Shown: in pieces, positions 1 through 8,573 of the stretch
How positions within the stretch are numbered: position 1 is the first letter of the stretch
How the letters are laid out: the number at the start of each line of letters is the position of its first letter
DNA from: Chitinophagales bacterium
GTDB lineage: Bacteria; Bacteroidota; Bacteroidia; Chitinophagales; Chitinophagaceae
DNA: 64,000 nt
Direction: 5' to 3'
Assembly: GCA_015655015.1 (NCBI GenBank)
Contig: JAATFV010000090.1
Location: 1-64,000 of the forward strand
The notes under the pieces: model-generated
What the model was told of the DNA's origin: nothing
Database searches by the model: none
The model's input: only the letters and a program-made list of their open reading frames with translations
Made by a program: the position numbers and the translations under genes

Positions 1-1185
1 TAAATGAACGCCTCTGTCCATTTTTCCCTGGAATCCAATGGATGGGGCCTTCCCTTCGTATTTTACTTCGATGTCATACCATCGCTCCAATTGTTTCATT
101 ACTTCTTCGAACCGGGCATCCTGGAGATTGAAAAAACCATTTTTCCAGGCCATTACCTGGTCTGTATTGACTGTCCGGACGAGAATAGTTTTTTGATCAG
201 CCACCTTTGCCTGAGCTGCCTTTGCCTGAGCTACCTGTGCCTGGTCAGGATCTTCCACTACCGCCTGCTGTCCGGGCTTAAGCACCACAAAAGTGTTGCC
301 GGTCACTTTAACACTACCTTCCAGTAAAGTTGTTTTTATACTGCCATCATCCGCATAGCCATTCACATTGAAATTTGTCCCCAGCACCTCAATGGCCGTT
401 CTGCCGCCGGCATCGACGATAAATGGCTTTTCTTTGTCCCGGGCCACTTCGAAATAAACTTCGCCTGAGGTCTTTACGTCTCTTTTATCTCCCACAAATG
501 CTACCGGATAGGTGATCGAGCTGGCCGCATTCAACCACACTTTTGTGCCGTCGGGCAGCGTGAGCCGGTATTGCCCGCCTTTAGGCGTCGCCATCTTATT
601 CAGCATCCTGCCAGCCGCCGGAAGGCCTTTCGTGTTATAGGCAAGCTGCCCGTTCGACGATTTAACGACTGCTGCATTACCCTGCTGAGCAATGGTGCCG
701 TTCGCCATGCTGTCGAGGGCAATCACCGTTCCGTCGGATAAGGTCAGTGTGGCTCTTTCTCCGCCCGGAGCTATATCCCCGGCAGCCGGATGAGCGGCAA
801 GCGTTCCATTTTTCTTTTGTTGGTTATAACGCTGGTATACAATAGCCACTGCTCCCAGTCCAACGACGATCAATATGGCCGCAGCATAACGCAGGAAGCT
901 TTTGCGTCCGATACGGACAAGCGGTCTGGCGGGCACCCTATCTGCAACAGGGTTCACGTTTCCTGTTATGCGCTGGGAAAGGCCCTTCAGCCGGTCTTTC
1001 CAATATTCCTGATCTTCGGCGCTGCCGGGATCAGACTGCTCCATCTGCGCCTGCATATGAGCCACCAGGGCTTCGTCGTCAGCCGTCTCACGGACCAGCG
1101 CGAACAGTTCACGGATCTCATCTTGCGAAGCCTGTCCATTCCCGAATTTCTCCAGTAATTGACTGATATGTTGATTATTGGTCAT
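1..1185 (-). CDS. FecR family anti-sigma factor, 3' end cut by window edge
   Basis: The frame from the ATG at 1185 stays open to base 1, giving 395 codons without a stop, so the C-terminus lies outside the window. Visible parts are an N-terminal cytoplasmic anti-sigma region of about 90 residues, one membrane segment near residues 107-126 (FLRYAAAILIVVGLGAVAIV), and a periplasmic FecR domain with VEVARDKEKPF- and VLGTNFNVNGY-like motifs, followed by a second domain. FecR proteins hold an ECF sigma factor until an outer-membrane receptor signals. The sigma gene lies just upstream on the same strand, 71 bases away. An Ala/Gln/Lys micro-repeat (AQAKA units of 15 bp, about 201-245) sits between the two periplasmic parts. 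A TonB or SusC receptor gene probably follows beyond the left edge (inference). Confidence 0.9.
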   Translation of the reverse strand, partial: MTNNQHISQLLEKFGNGQASQDEIRELFALVRETADDEALVAHMQAQMEQSDPGSAEDQEYWKDRLKGLSQRITGNVNPVADRVPARPLVRIGRKSFLRYAAAILIVVGLGAVAIVYQRYNQQKKNGTLAAHPAAGDIAPGGERATLTLSDGTVIALDSMANGTIAQQGNAAVVKSSNGQLAYNTKGLPAAGRMLNKMATPKGGQYRLTLPDGTKVWLNAASSITYPVAFVGDKRDVKTSGEVYFEVARDKEKPFIVDAGGRTAIEVLGTNFNVNGYADDGSIKTTLLEGSVKVTGNTFVVLKPGQQAVVEDPDQAQVAQAKAAQAKVADQKTILVRTVNTDQVMAWKNGFFNLQDARFEEVMKQLERWYDIEVKYEGKAPSIGFQGKMDRGVHL

Positions 1186-1256
1186 GTTGAAAATGATCGC
1201 TGATGCGACTGCTCATTCCTATTAACGTCCGGGAAGCAGGGAAGTACCAACTGTTT

Positions 1257-1877
1257 TTAAAAAAAAGTTAGGACCCAGGTCAGCGCCGGCAGCAGGAAGG
1301 ATATGCCGCCCTGTTCCAGCAGCCAGGTACGGATATTCTGCATGGCGAGATTCAAAAGGTTGCGCACGGTATGCCTGGAAATATCCAGCTGCCGGGCAAT
1401 TTCGTCATATCCCAGTCCCTGTTCGTGACGCATCTTAAAGACCATTGCCCTTTGTTTGGGTAAACGTTCGATGGCCTCACGCAGCAGCTGCTCTCCGACA
1501 CGGTAGTCGAATTGCGCCTCGGTGTCATTGACAGATGGATTATTGAAATACCTCATTAAATATTGCTGGAGCCTGATCTCCCGTTCCCTATGTCTCAGGA
1601 AATCTTTTGCACGATTGGCAGTCATCCGGTAAATAAAGGCGGCAGGGTATTCAATTTCTCCGATCGTTTCCCGGATGGACCAGAGTTTTAGAAAAACATC
1701 CTGGATGATTTCCTCAGCCCAGGAGTCCGCCTGTAGCAGCTTCGATACATATATAACCAGCTTAACGGAGTAAGACTCAAAAAAATCAGTAAACGCCTGA
1801 GCATCTCCCCGGGAAATACGTTTAAATAATAACCGGTCCCTGTATGTAAAATCCTCTTTCAATAATATAAATATCAA
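1257..1877 (-). CDS. ECF RNA polymerase sigma-70 factor
   Basis: A protein of about 206 residues with ECF architecture. Region 2 lies at about 20-90 (DAQAFTDFFESYS, WAEEIIQDVFLKLW) and region 4 at about 135-185 (LPKQRAMVFKMRHEQGLGYDEIA followed by the helix-turn-helix ISRHTVRNLL). It would direct RNA polymerase to target promoters when released by the FecR protein encoded next. The first ATG at 1877 was kept, but a start a few codons later is possible because RDRLLFKRISRGD is the usual N-terminus in this group. The C-terminus ends in a hydrophobic stretch common in Bacteroidota sigma factors paired with FecR. Confidence 0.92.
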   Translation of the reverse strand: MIFILLKEDFTYRDRLLFKRISRGDAQAFTDFFESYSVKLVIYVSKLLQADSWAEEIIQDVFLKLWSIRETIGEIEYPAAFIYRMTANRAKDFLRHREREIRLQQYLMRYFNNPSVNDTEAQFDYRVGEQLLREAIERLPKQRAMVFKMRHEQGLGYDEIARQLDISRHTVRNLLNLAMQNIRTWLLEQGGISFLLPALTWVLTFF

Positions 1878-2066
1878 CTATTTGTGCCGTAGTTTCAATT
1901 TTCCTGCCATTATTTCAGGCTGCCATGTCGCCTCCCGCTATAGTAGCCGAAGCTTTAAATTTCTGAAGTCATCCGATTTTCGATCATCTGCTGCAAGATC
2001 TTTGATCAGCCTAATATTTTTAATTAACTAAAAAAATATTACCTTTTAATTACTAATGGCCAGTCT

Positions 2067-4055
2067 ATGAGTTTACCAAGACCCTTTCCCCTTGTTTGGA
2101 TTTGGCTGCTGACTTGCCCATATATCCATACTTGCGGGCAAAATCTGAGCTTTAGCTCACCGGCGAATTTTCTACCCCAGGTCACTACGGGAAATGCGAT
2201 CGATATTACCCAGTTTAAGAACACTCATTTTGTAACCTTCAATGATGCCCGTACCGGCAGTATTCATGTAACCTGGCTGGGCAAGCAATATGCCGACCCT
2301 TCTGACTATAATGATGCTCCGATCAGCGGATCCCAAAGCAATTTCGCGCCCGTATTACGCGCCACCCCCAACTATCTTTACGTGTTCTGGATCGATAAAG
2401 ACGGTAGCATCAGGTATGCTATCAACAGCAGTGATACGGGCTTTGCCAACAGCCCTTCGCATACGCTCGGCCTGACAACAGGCACGTCCGTCGCACTGGG
2501 CATTACAGCGGCATATGTAGCGAACAGGATAGTAATAACAACACATGGAACGGGCAAAGATGTGTTATTGTATGCAACTACCACCATCGGCCCTGAAGGC
2601 CTGCTCGAAAATGCCGAACTGAAAAAAGCACCCGCCAAAAGCTCCGATTACCCCTTTGTCGTCGCCCTTTCCGATTCGGTAATACGCCTGACGTGGCGTG
2701 GTTACAAAGACGAGGGTATTTATTATGCAGATGAGGACATCATTACCTCCGCCTGGACAAAAACAAACCAGCTGTATAAGGTGAAGACCAAAGTGTCGCC
2801 GGCTATTTACCGGGTATTTAATTCCGATAAGCTATTCTATATATGGAAAGGCAGCAAGAACGATCGCAGGTTATACTATACCACAGAAGAAAAGGGAACC
2901 ATGCCCACCTCAGAGAGTGAATTGCCTGCTTATTTTTCCACCCAAAATGCGGTGTCCATCTGCAATATTGATAAAAAAAGGTTTATCCTGGCATATACAG
3001 GCCTTGACAACAAATTGTACCTCTCCTGGTTCACCAATTACAACCCCGCCCGGTGGATGGAAGAATCGCTGTATCCTGCTAAAGCCGGTTACAGCTTAAA
3101 GGATATTGTCCTACCCGGAGCCCATGACGCCGGCATGTCTGTCCTCACAGCCACCGGTGGACAGCAGAGCGGCACCATTAACGAATGTAATACGCTCACC
3201 CAGACCCAGAACATAAAAAGCCAGCTGCAGGCCGGTATCCGGATGTTCGATCTCCGGATAGGGCTATATAACAACGCCCTTTATACCAAACATTGCTCGT
3301 CGGATTGTATGGCTGATGCTATTGGCGGCGGTTATGGCGAAAAGCTCAGCAGCATTTTGTATGCGATAAAAGATTTTTTGAGGACCAATAAAAAGGAAAC
3401 CCTCATTTTATCCTTCAGCCATTTTTGTGAGAAAGAGGCTCCTGCTGCAAAAGTCGCCCGGTACATTATCGACACCCTGGGCAGGGAGCTCCTCTTCGCC
3501 AACGAAGGAAAAAAGCTAAACGATATCCGGTTGGAGGATCTGGCCGGGAGAGTCATCGTCGTCTTCGAACAATACGCCGGACCGGGTAAGCTGATCGACT
3601 CCTGCTCGATAGCACCTGCATCCGGCTGCTTTATAAATTTCCGGCGGGAATATGCGGCCACCAATGTGCTGGCTAATCTTCAGGCAAAAGAAAAGATCTT
3701 TTTCACCACCATGGGAAAAGGAAGGCTGCAACACAACGACCTGGTACGCCTGGATTGGCAGCTAACCCAAAGCAGCGATGAGGCGGCCATGATCTGTAAC
3801 GACTTCCAAAGCGAAAATGTCAACCCCCTCATCAACGGGGCCATGTTACTGACCAACGCCCTCCGGAACCACCATAGTATCAAAGACCTGTCTTTGACGG
3901 GCAACAGATCGATATTGCCGCAGGTCAATCAGTGGATGACCGATGGCACCATCAACAAAAACAATAAGCCTAATATTTTGTACGTCGACGTTGCAGGCGG
4001 CTGGATCACCGACTATTGCATTCAGCTCAATGACAATCCCCTCTATCAAAAATGA
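2067..4055 (+). CDS. Secreted phosphatidylinositol-specific phospholipase C-like protein with N-terminal beta-propeller-like region
   Basis: 662 residues with a probable signal peptide (hydrophobic WIWLLTCPYIHTCG, about 8-24). Residues about 30-335 contain repeated blocks with alternating aromatic strands (YLYVFWIDKDGSIRYA, LFYIWKGSKNDRRLYYT, LYLSWFTNYN) that resemble a sialidase/BNR-type propeller. Residues about 345-650 look like a PI-PLC X domain. The two catalytic histidines appear at H353 in LPGAHDAGM and H409 in LYTKHC, with RMFDLRI and ETLILSFSH strands between and after. Such enzymes cleave phosphoinositides or GPI-type lipids by cyclisation; the substrate here is unknown. It is convergent with the next gene, 2 bases apart. 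The propeller call is by eye only. Confidence 0.8.
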   Translation: MSLPRPFPLVWIWLLTCPYIHTCGQNLSFSSPANFLPQVTTGNAIDITQFKNTHFVTFNDARTGSIHVTWLGKQYADPSDYNDAPISGSQSNFAPVLRATPNYLYVFWIDKDGSIRYAINSSDTGFANSPSHTLGLTTGTSVALGITAAYVANRIVITTHGTGKDVLLYATTTIGPEGLLENAELKKAPAKSSDYPFVVALSDSVIRLTWRGYKDEGIYYADEDIITSAWTKTNQLYKVKTKVSPAIYRVFNSDKLFYIWKGSKNDRRLYYTTEEKGTMPTSESELPAYFSTQNAVSICNIDKKRFILAYTGLDNKLYLSWFTNYNPARWMEESLYPAKAGYSLKDIVLPGAHDAGMSVLTATGGQQSGTINECNTLTQTQNIKSQLQAGIRMFDLRIGLYNNALYTKHCSSDCMADAIGGGYGEKLSSILYAIKDFLRTNKKETLILSFSHFCEKEAPAAKVARYIIDTLGRELLFANEGKKLNDIRLEDLAGRVIVVFEQYAGPGKLIDSCSIAPASGCFINFRREYAATNVLANLQAKEKIFFTTMGKGRLQHNDLVRLDWQLTQSSDEAAMICNDFQSENVNPLINGAMLLTNALRNHHSIKDLSLTGNRSILPQVNQWMTDGTINKNNKPNILYVDVAGGWITDYCIQLNDNPLYQK

Positions 4056-4057
4056 AA

Positions 4058-5491
4058 TTAAAGATTATGTATATAAGCAAACATAAGACCGACCGAAAAG
4101 TAGGTTGCCCGCACGGCATGCACATCGCCAGATAAAAAATTTCCTTCGTTGGCAGTCGGCATGTTTACAGGTTGCGGGTATCCGGAGGTATGCGCATAGT
4201 CCAGCAATAAGCCGGCGCGCAAGTTGAATTTCCTTCTTTTTATATTGCCGCCAACCTGCAGGTGGTAGATATCGTAGTGAGAAGTATTAGCGGTATAACT
4301 AACGTTCTCCGAATACCGGCTGCTATCCGCATAGCAGAAATCCGTACGCACCGCAAGAAAGGCAGTCACATCCGGCTTCAGCAGGTAACTGATGCCAACC
4401 CCAACATTCAGCACAGGTTTACGGGCATCTCTAAATGTGAGGATGCCTGAAGAATGGGAGCTGCTATCACTATTCGTCCGGACAAAATCAGCATCACGGG
4501 GTGTAATGAAATCATATTCTTTTACCGGGAGAAAATATTCCGTACTGAAAGAAATCTGGCCCCAACCGGCTTCGTAAACATACCCGCCCGCAAAGCTCAA
4601 CGGCATTCTCCATTTCTCTTTTACGCCGGTTTGCCGGGTGCTGGCCAGAACGTTCAAGGTATCGGTCGGGGAATCTCTCAGATCGGTAATCACATTATCG
4701 CTAAGTAACTGTCCGCTGCCCTTTATCTTAGCCAACGGTGAAGTTATAGTCAGGCCTATGTGATGAGGTCCTTTATCATAAGCCACCCCTGCTCTGAATT
4801 TTAACCCGACATTATAATGGGAGACCTGGTATTGGGTTTCCACATTACTGAGAGGAGGCAGACCCGATACAGAAGCGCCATTGATAAAAGCTCTGGCGCT
4901 GTAATCTTCTTCGATATGCTGCTCCCGGTACACAGCCTCTGCGGAAAGCCCGAACGCGAAATTTGAGGACAGCTTAAAACCCGTACTCAATATTCCCGAG
5001 GTCTCGTTGATTATGTTTTGCGCGCTGTACTGGGCCAAAAAGTTTTCCGGCCCGGGACTGTACGCATCGTTCAGCACATTCAATTTTTTATCCAGCTGCT
5101 GCGTCGACTGGTAGGCTATGACCGGGTTATGCACCAGGGCATAACCGATGGTAAATCTTTTCTTTCCCTTAATGGACAGGATACCCGAAGCCATAACCGG
5201 TATAACGCTCACATTCGAGGATCGGAGGGGGAGACCATCTCCTGCCCCATCTTTTAATTTTAATGCACTGTACTGATATACCGAGCCGCTGATGGTGGCG
5301 GAGTTTTTAGTATTATACGCCAGCAGGGCGGGGTTGAAATAGAGCACGCCGCTGTCCCCGGTAAAAGCTACCGCAGACCCTGGTATCAGGAAACCTGCGG
5401 GGTTATAGGAAGCCGACCAATAATTAGCATCCTGGGCATTAACAGTCGCCCAGCAGCAAAATCCCATAAGCGTCAGGTAGATTTTGTACAA
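4058..5491 (-). CDS. Outer-membrane beta-barrel protein, FadL/PorV-like, function unknown
   Basis: 477 residues with a signal peptide ending near VNAQ (residue 20). After it comes NPAGFLIPGSAVAFTGDSG and then YFNPALLAY, the arrangement seen at the N-terminus of FadL/OmpP1-like and PorV-like barrels. The rest is alternating amphipathic strands with frequent aromatic ends, finishing in YFSVGLMFAYI, a typical C-terminal barrel strand. It probably sits in the outer membrane as a transport or T9SS-related barrel; nothing in the sequence fixes the substrate. It is divergent from arsR, with about 100 bases between the starts. Confidence 0.7.
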   Translation of the reverse strand: MYKIYLTLMGFCCWATVNAQDANYWSASYNPAGFLIPGSAVAFTGDSGVLYFNPALLAYNTKNSATISGSVYQYSALKLKDGAGDGLPLRSSNVSVIPVMASGILSIKGKKRFTIGYALVHNPVIAYQSTQQLDKKLNVLNDAYSPGPENFLAQYSAQNIINETSGILSTGFKLSSNFAFGLSAEAVYREQHIEEDYSARAFINGASVSGLPPLSNVETQYQVSHYNVGLKFRAGVAYDKGPHHIGLTITSPLAKIKGSGQLLSDNVITDLRDSPTDTLNVLASTRQTGVKEKWRMPLSFAGGYVYEAGWGQISFSTEYFLPVKEYDFITPRDADFVRTNSDSSSHSSGILTFRDARKPVLNVGVGISYLLKPDVTAFLAVRTDFCYADSSRYSENVSYTANTSHYDIYHLQVGGNIKRRKFNLRAGLLLDYAHTSGYPQPVNMPTANEGNFLSGDVHAVRATYFSVGLMFAYIHNL

Positions 5492-5561
5492 ATTACTTGA
5501 GTTTAATCTAATGTAATGTTTTTCATATAACTAAAAAAATATTTGCACCACACATCCATTA

Positions 5562-5577
5562 ATCGTAATATTGCGAT
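5562..5577. promoter_or_regulatory. ArsR-type operator upstream of arsR
   Basis: ATCGTAATATTGCGAT is a near-perfect 16-bp palindrome (14 of 16 positions match its reverse complement). It lies 14 bases before the arsR ATG. The same motif recurs at 5942-5965, which supports a real binding site for the ArsR repressor encoded here. Confidence 0.7.
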
Positions 5578-5591
5578 ACAAAGATCAGAAC

Positions 5592-5921
5592 ATGGGCGCC
5601 ACGAAGACAGACCTTTTTACCAAACAGCAGAATGACATTGCGAACATGGCCAAGGCCATCGCTCACCCCGCAAGGGTGGCCATCCTGCAATACCTGGTGA
5701 AAAAGAACGCCTGTGTCACCGGCGCTCTTGTAGACGAGCTTGGTCTTGCCCAGCCCACCACTTCCCAGCATTTAAAGGAACTAAAGAATGCGGGGATCGT
5801 TCAGGGTACCATAGAAGGCACCAGCGTCTGTTACTGCATTAATCCTAAAGTCTGGAAACAATACAAAGACCTGTTCAATAGCTTTTTCAAAGATGTGACC
5901 CCGGAGGCCGACTGCTGCTAA
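5592..5921 (+). CDS. arsR: ArsR/SmtB family metalloregulator
   Basis: 109 residues with a winged helix. MAKAIAHPARVAILQYL, then the recognition helix region LAQPTTSQHLKELK, then the wing with GTSVCYCINP. Cysteines at the wing (CYC) and the C-terminal CC are plausible arsenite ligands. Repressors of this family leave DNA when As(III) or Sb(III) binds. I chose the ATG at 5592; an in-frame TTG at 5571 would start inside the operator. A matching operator precedes the gene and further copies follow it, so it probably represses itself and the downstream arsenic genes. Confidence 0.9.
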   Translation: MGATKTDLFTKQQNDIANMAKAIAHPARVAILQYLVKKNACVTGALVDELGLAQPTTSQHLKELKNAGIVQGTIEGTSVCYCINPKVWKQYKDLFNSFFKDVTPEADCC

Positions 5922-5941
5922 CTATTTTTTTATTCTACAAT

Positions 5942-5965
5942 ATCGCAATATTGCAATAGTGCGAT
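5942..5965. promoter_or_regulatory. Tandem overlapping ArsR-type operators upstream of the arsM remnant
   Basis: Two overlapping 16-bp half-palindromic sites share the middle block: ATCGCAATATTGCAAT at 5942-5957 (14 of 16 symmetric) and ATTGCAATAGTGCGAT at 5950-5965 (12 of 16). They resemble the arsR operator at 5562. They lie 13-36 bases before the next start codon, a position suited to repression of a separate promoter for the arsM-acr3 part. Confidence 0.65.
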
Positions 5966-5978
5966 AAAATTTACCACT

Positions 5979-6335
5979 ATGTCCGACATTGAACAATTCA
6001 AAGATCTCGTCCGCCAAAATACAGCGAGATCGCTCTGCAGGATAAAGAAGACAACCAGTCATCCTGCTGCGGAAGCCGCTGAAATGTACGCCGGATGCGT
6101 AGCTGGAGCCATTCAAAAACAAGCCTATATGGAACAGATCGACATTACCGGCTTTAAAAATATCACCCTCCGGAAAGAAAAACCCATCATCATTCCTGAC
6201 GATATGCTCAGCCAATACCTGGGCCCGGAAGAAATCGCCCAGTTTAAACAATCCGGCGCCGGCATCTACAGCATCACCGTCTATGGCGAAAAAACCAAAG
6301 ATGCCGCCTGCTGCGCTCCCGGCTGCTGCAGTTAA
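5979..6335 (+). pseudogene. arsM: Remnant of arsenite S-adenosylmethyltransferase with frameshift and internal deletion
   Basis: The 118-codon frame joins the two ends of an ArsM-like methyltransferase. The start (MSDIEQFKDLVRQ) matches the usual N-terminus. Reading one frame over from base 6019 gives YSEIALQDKEDNQSSCCGS, the expected continuation, so one base was lost in the CAAAA run near 6015-6019. From AEMYAGCVAGAIQKQAYMEQ onward the ArsM C-terminal domain follows in the ATG frame, with GFKNITLRKEKPIIIPDD and a CCAPGCC tail. The SAM-binding core expected between them, roughly 170 residues, is missing. As(III) methylation is therefore lost. The open frame could still encode a short cysteine-rich peptide. 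The match to ArsM rests on recalled family features. Confidence 0.75.
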
Positions 6336-6371
6336 AAGAACCACACCCAAATAACGCAGATAAATCATACC

Positions 6372-7463
6372 ATGAGCGCAAACAATTGTAATCCCGCCAC
6401 AGGGCGTAAGAAACTCAGCTTCCCGGACCGATACCTCACCCTCTGGATCTTCCTGGCGATGGCCTTCGGCGTGGGGCTGGGATACTTCATCCCCGGCACT
6501 GCCGGCTTCATCAATTCTTTTCAATCCGGCGCCACCAATATACCCATTGCTATCGGCCTTATCCTGATGATGTACCCGCCCCTGGCCAAAGTGAGATATG
6601 AAGAGCTGGGCCAGGTCTTCAAAAACACTAAAGTGCTCACCCTTTCCCTGCTCATGAACTGGGTGATCGGCCCCGTCCTGATGTTCGCCCTGGCTATCAT
6701 TTTTCTCAGGGACAAGCCAGAATATATGGTTGGCCTCATTATGATCGGTATTGCCCGGTGCATCGCTATGGTTATCGTCTGGAATGAACTCGCCGAAGGG
6801 AATAGGGAATATGCAGCAGGGCTGGTCGCCCTCAACAGCATCTTTCAGGTCCTATTCTACAGTGTACTCGCGTGGCTGTTCATTACCGTCCTGCCGCCTT
6901 ATTTCGGATTAAAGAGTTTAGCCATCAATATCGGTATCGGTCAGATTGCACAAAGCGTGTTCATCTACTTAGGCGTTCCCTTCTTAGCGGGTTTTCTGAC
7001 CCGTTTTGTACTGTTGAAGATAAAAGGAAAGGATTGGTATGAAACAAAATTTATTCCCCGGATCAGCCCCGTTACCCTAATCGCACTGCTATTCACCATC
7101 ATCGCTATGTTCAGCCTGAAAGGGCAACTGATCGTAGCCATTCCATTTGATGTGGTGCGTATTGCCATTCCTCTTGTCATTTACTTTTCCATCATGTTCC
7201 TGGTCACTTTTTTCTTTGGTAAATCGCTGGGGGCAGACTATTCACAGAATGCCGCCGTTTCATTTACGGCAGCAGGCAACAACTTTGAACTGGCTATTGC
7301 CGTTGCCATCGGCGTTTTCGGGATCAATTCCGGCGAAGCCTTTGCCGGGGTGATCGGTCCGTTGGTTGAAGTACCCGCTCTGATCGCCCTGGTGAATGCG
7401 GCTTTCTGGCTTAAAAGAAAATATTATTCAGGAAACTTAGCAAGCGGGGCTGCCAGTTCCTGA
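6372..7463 (+). CDS. acr3: ACR3-type arsenite efflux transporter
   Basis: 363 residues with about ten membrane segments. The conserved ACR3 motif [17 protein letters not shown] has its cysteine at C130, and [16 protein letters not shown] has the conserved glutamate at E306. These are the residues known to be needed for As(III)/H+ exchange in ACR3 proteins. The N-terminus carries a short cytoplasmic tail ([16 protein letters not shown]). It follows the arsM remnant by 36 bases, downstream of the ArsR operators. It is probably the working part of this resistance cluster. Confidence 0.93.
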   Translation: MSANNCNPATGRKKLSFPDRYLTLWIFLAMAFGVGLGYFIPGTAGFINSFQSGATNIPIAIGLILMMYPPLAKVRYEELGQVFKNTKVLTLSLLMNWVIGPVLMFALAIIFLRDKPEYMVGLIMIGIARCIAMVIVWNELAEGNREYAAGLVALNSIFQVLFYSVLAWLFITVLPPYFGLKSLAINIGIGQIAQSVFIYLGVPFLAGFLTRFVLLKIKGKDWYETKFIPRISPVTLIALLFTIIAMFSLKGQLIVAIPFDVVRIAIPLVIYFSIMFLVTFFFGKSLGADYSQNAAVSFTAAGNNFELAIAVAIGVFGINSGEAFAGVIGPLVEVPALIALVNAAFWLKRKYYSGNLASGAASS

Positions 7464-7508
7464 AAAAATTATCATTCAAAATTTCTTTAACGTCCCAAAC
7501 ATAAAATT

Positions 7509-8282
7509 ATGAAGATTGCATTATTCAGTGATATTCACGCGAATTTGCCCGCATTGGACTCCTTTTTTAGAGATGTCGATGAAAAGAAACCAGACGCTAT
7601 TTGTTGCCTGGGTGACCTCGTCGGTTATAATATCTGGCCCAATGAAGTAATTAATCAAGTACGGAAGCGTGGGATTCCCACTATTGCCGGCAATTACGAT
7701 TTTGGTATCGGTAGAACAAGTGATGACTGTGGCTGCGCCTATAAAACCGACGACGAAAAGGCCAACGGCGCCGTCTCCATCTCTCTGACCAACGAGCTCG
7801 TAAAAGACGAAGAACGACAATACCTCCGCAGCCTGCCAGCCCATCTCAAAGTGGAGTTCCAGCTCAATCATGACAAATTGAATTTGCTGCTCGTACACGG
7901 CAGTCCCCGCCGGATCAACGAATATTTATTTGAAGACCGCGAAGAAAAAAGTATGCTCCGTATCATGCAGGATGCAGATGCAGACATTATGTGCTGCGGC
8001 CATACTCATAAGCCATACCATCGCATCCTGAATTCCGGCATAGACGGACAGGATCACTTCCGGCACGCCATCAATATCGGCTCCGTGGGCAAACCTAAAG
8101 ACGGTAATCCTCAGGGAGGTTACGTCCTGCTGCATATCAATGATCACAGCAGCATCACCGACAAAGACAGCATCCAGGTAGAATTTATACGCTTCGACTA
8201 TGACATAGAAAAAGCGGCAAAAGCCGTCGAAGACAGCCGTCTGCCCAACGCCTATGCCGAAGCCTTACGTAAGGGCGTATGA
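7509..8282 (+). CDS. Calcineurin-like metallophosphoesterase of the arsenic cluster
   Basis: 257 residues holding the full set of metal-binding motifs: SDIH at residues 7-10, GDLVGY, GNYD, HGSP and GHTHKPY. This is the YfcE/MJ0936-type fold that hydrolyses phosphoesters with two metal ions. An insert with closely spaced cysteines (DDCGCAY) is unusual and could bind metal, including arsenic. It lies 45 bases after acr3 on the same strand and probably belongs to the same transcription unit. The natural substrate cannot be read from the sequence. Confidence 0.85.
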   Translation: MKIALFSDIHANLPALDSFFRDVDEKKPDAICCLGDLVGYNIWPNEVINQVRKRGIPTIAGNYDFGIGRTSDDCGCAYKTDDEKANGAVSISLTNELVKDEERQYLRSLPAHLKVEFQLNHDKLNLLLVHGSPRRINEYLFEDREEKSMLRIMQDADADIMCCGHTHKPYHRILNSGIDGQDHFRHAINIGSVGKPKDGNPQGGYVLLHINDHSSITDKDSIQVEFIRFDYDIEKAAKAVEDSRLPNAYAEALRKGV

Positions 8283-8289
8283 CACGGCA

Positions 8290-8457
8290 GTCCTGAAATC
8301 ACTCTCCCTATTCGCCCTGGCCGGCCTTTGCGAAATCGAAGGCGGGTACTTTATCTGGCTATGTTTCAGGGAGGATAAACCAAAAAATGTGAAACAATCC
8401 TTTAAATATTTTGACAGGGACAGCGGGAAGGAAAAATTAACGCAAACGTTTGCCTAA
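8290..8457 (+). pseudogene. Truncated YnfA/UPF0060 family membrane protein
   Basis: The frame reads LKSLSLFALAGLCEIEGG then YFIWLCFREDK, which matches the first membrane segment and loop of YnfA-family small membrane proteins (about 108 residues, four segments). After REDK the frame becomes hydrophilic and unrelated, and stops at 8457, so three quarters of the protein is gone. There is no good start codon; the frame opens inside the 3' end of the phosphoesterase gene. The rest of the gap to 8573 shows nothing further. Confidence 0.6.
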
Positions 8458-8573
8458 CGCATTTCATCCTCCCGGACACCTCCGAATGACCGGATATGGA
8501 AAAAAAGCAGCATCTTAGGGGCTGGTGAAGAGTGACTTGTAACATGGATCAACCCAAAAGACCATAATCGCTT

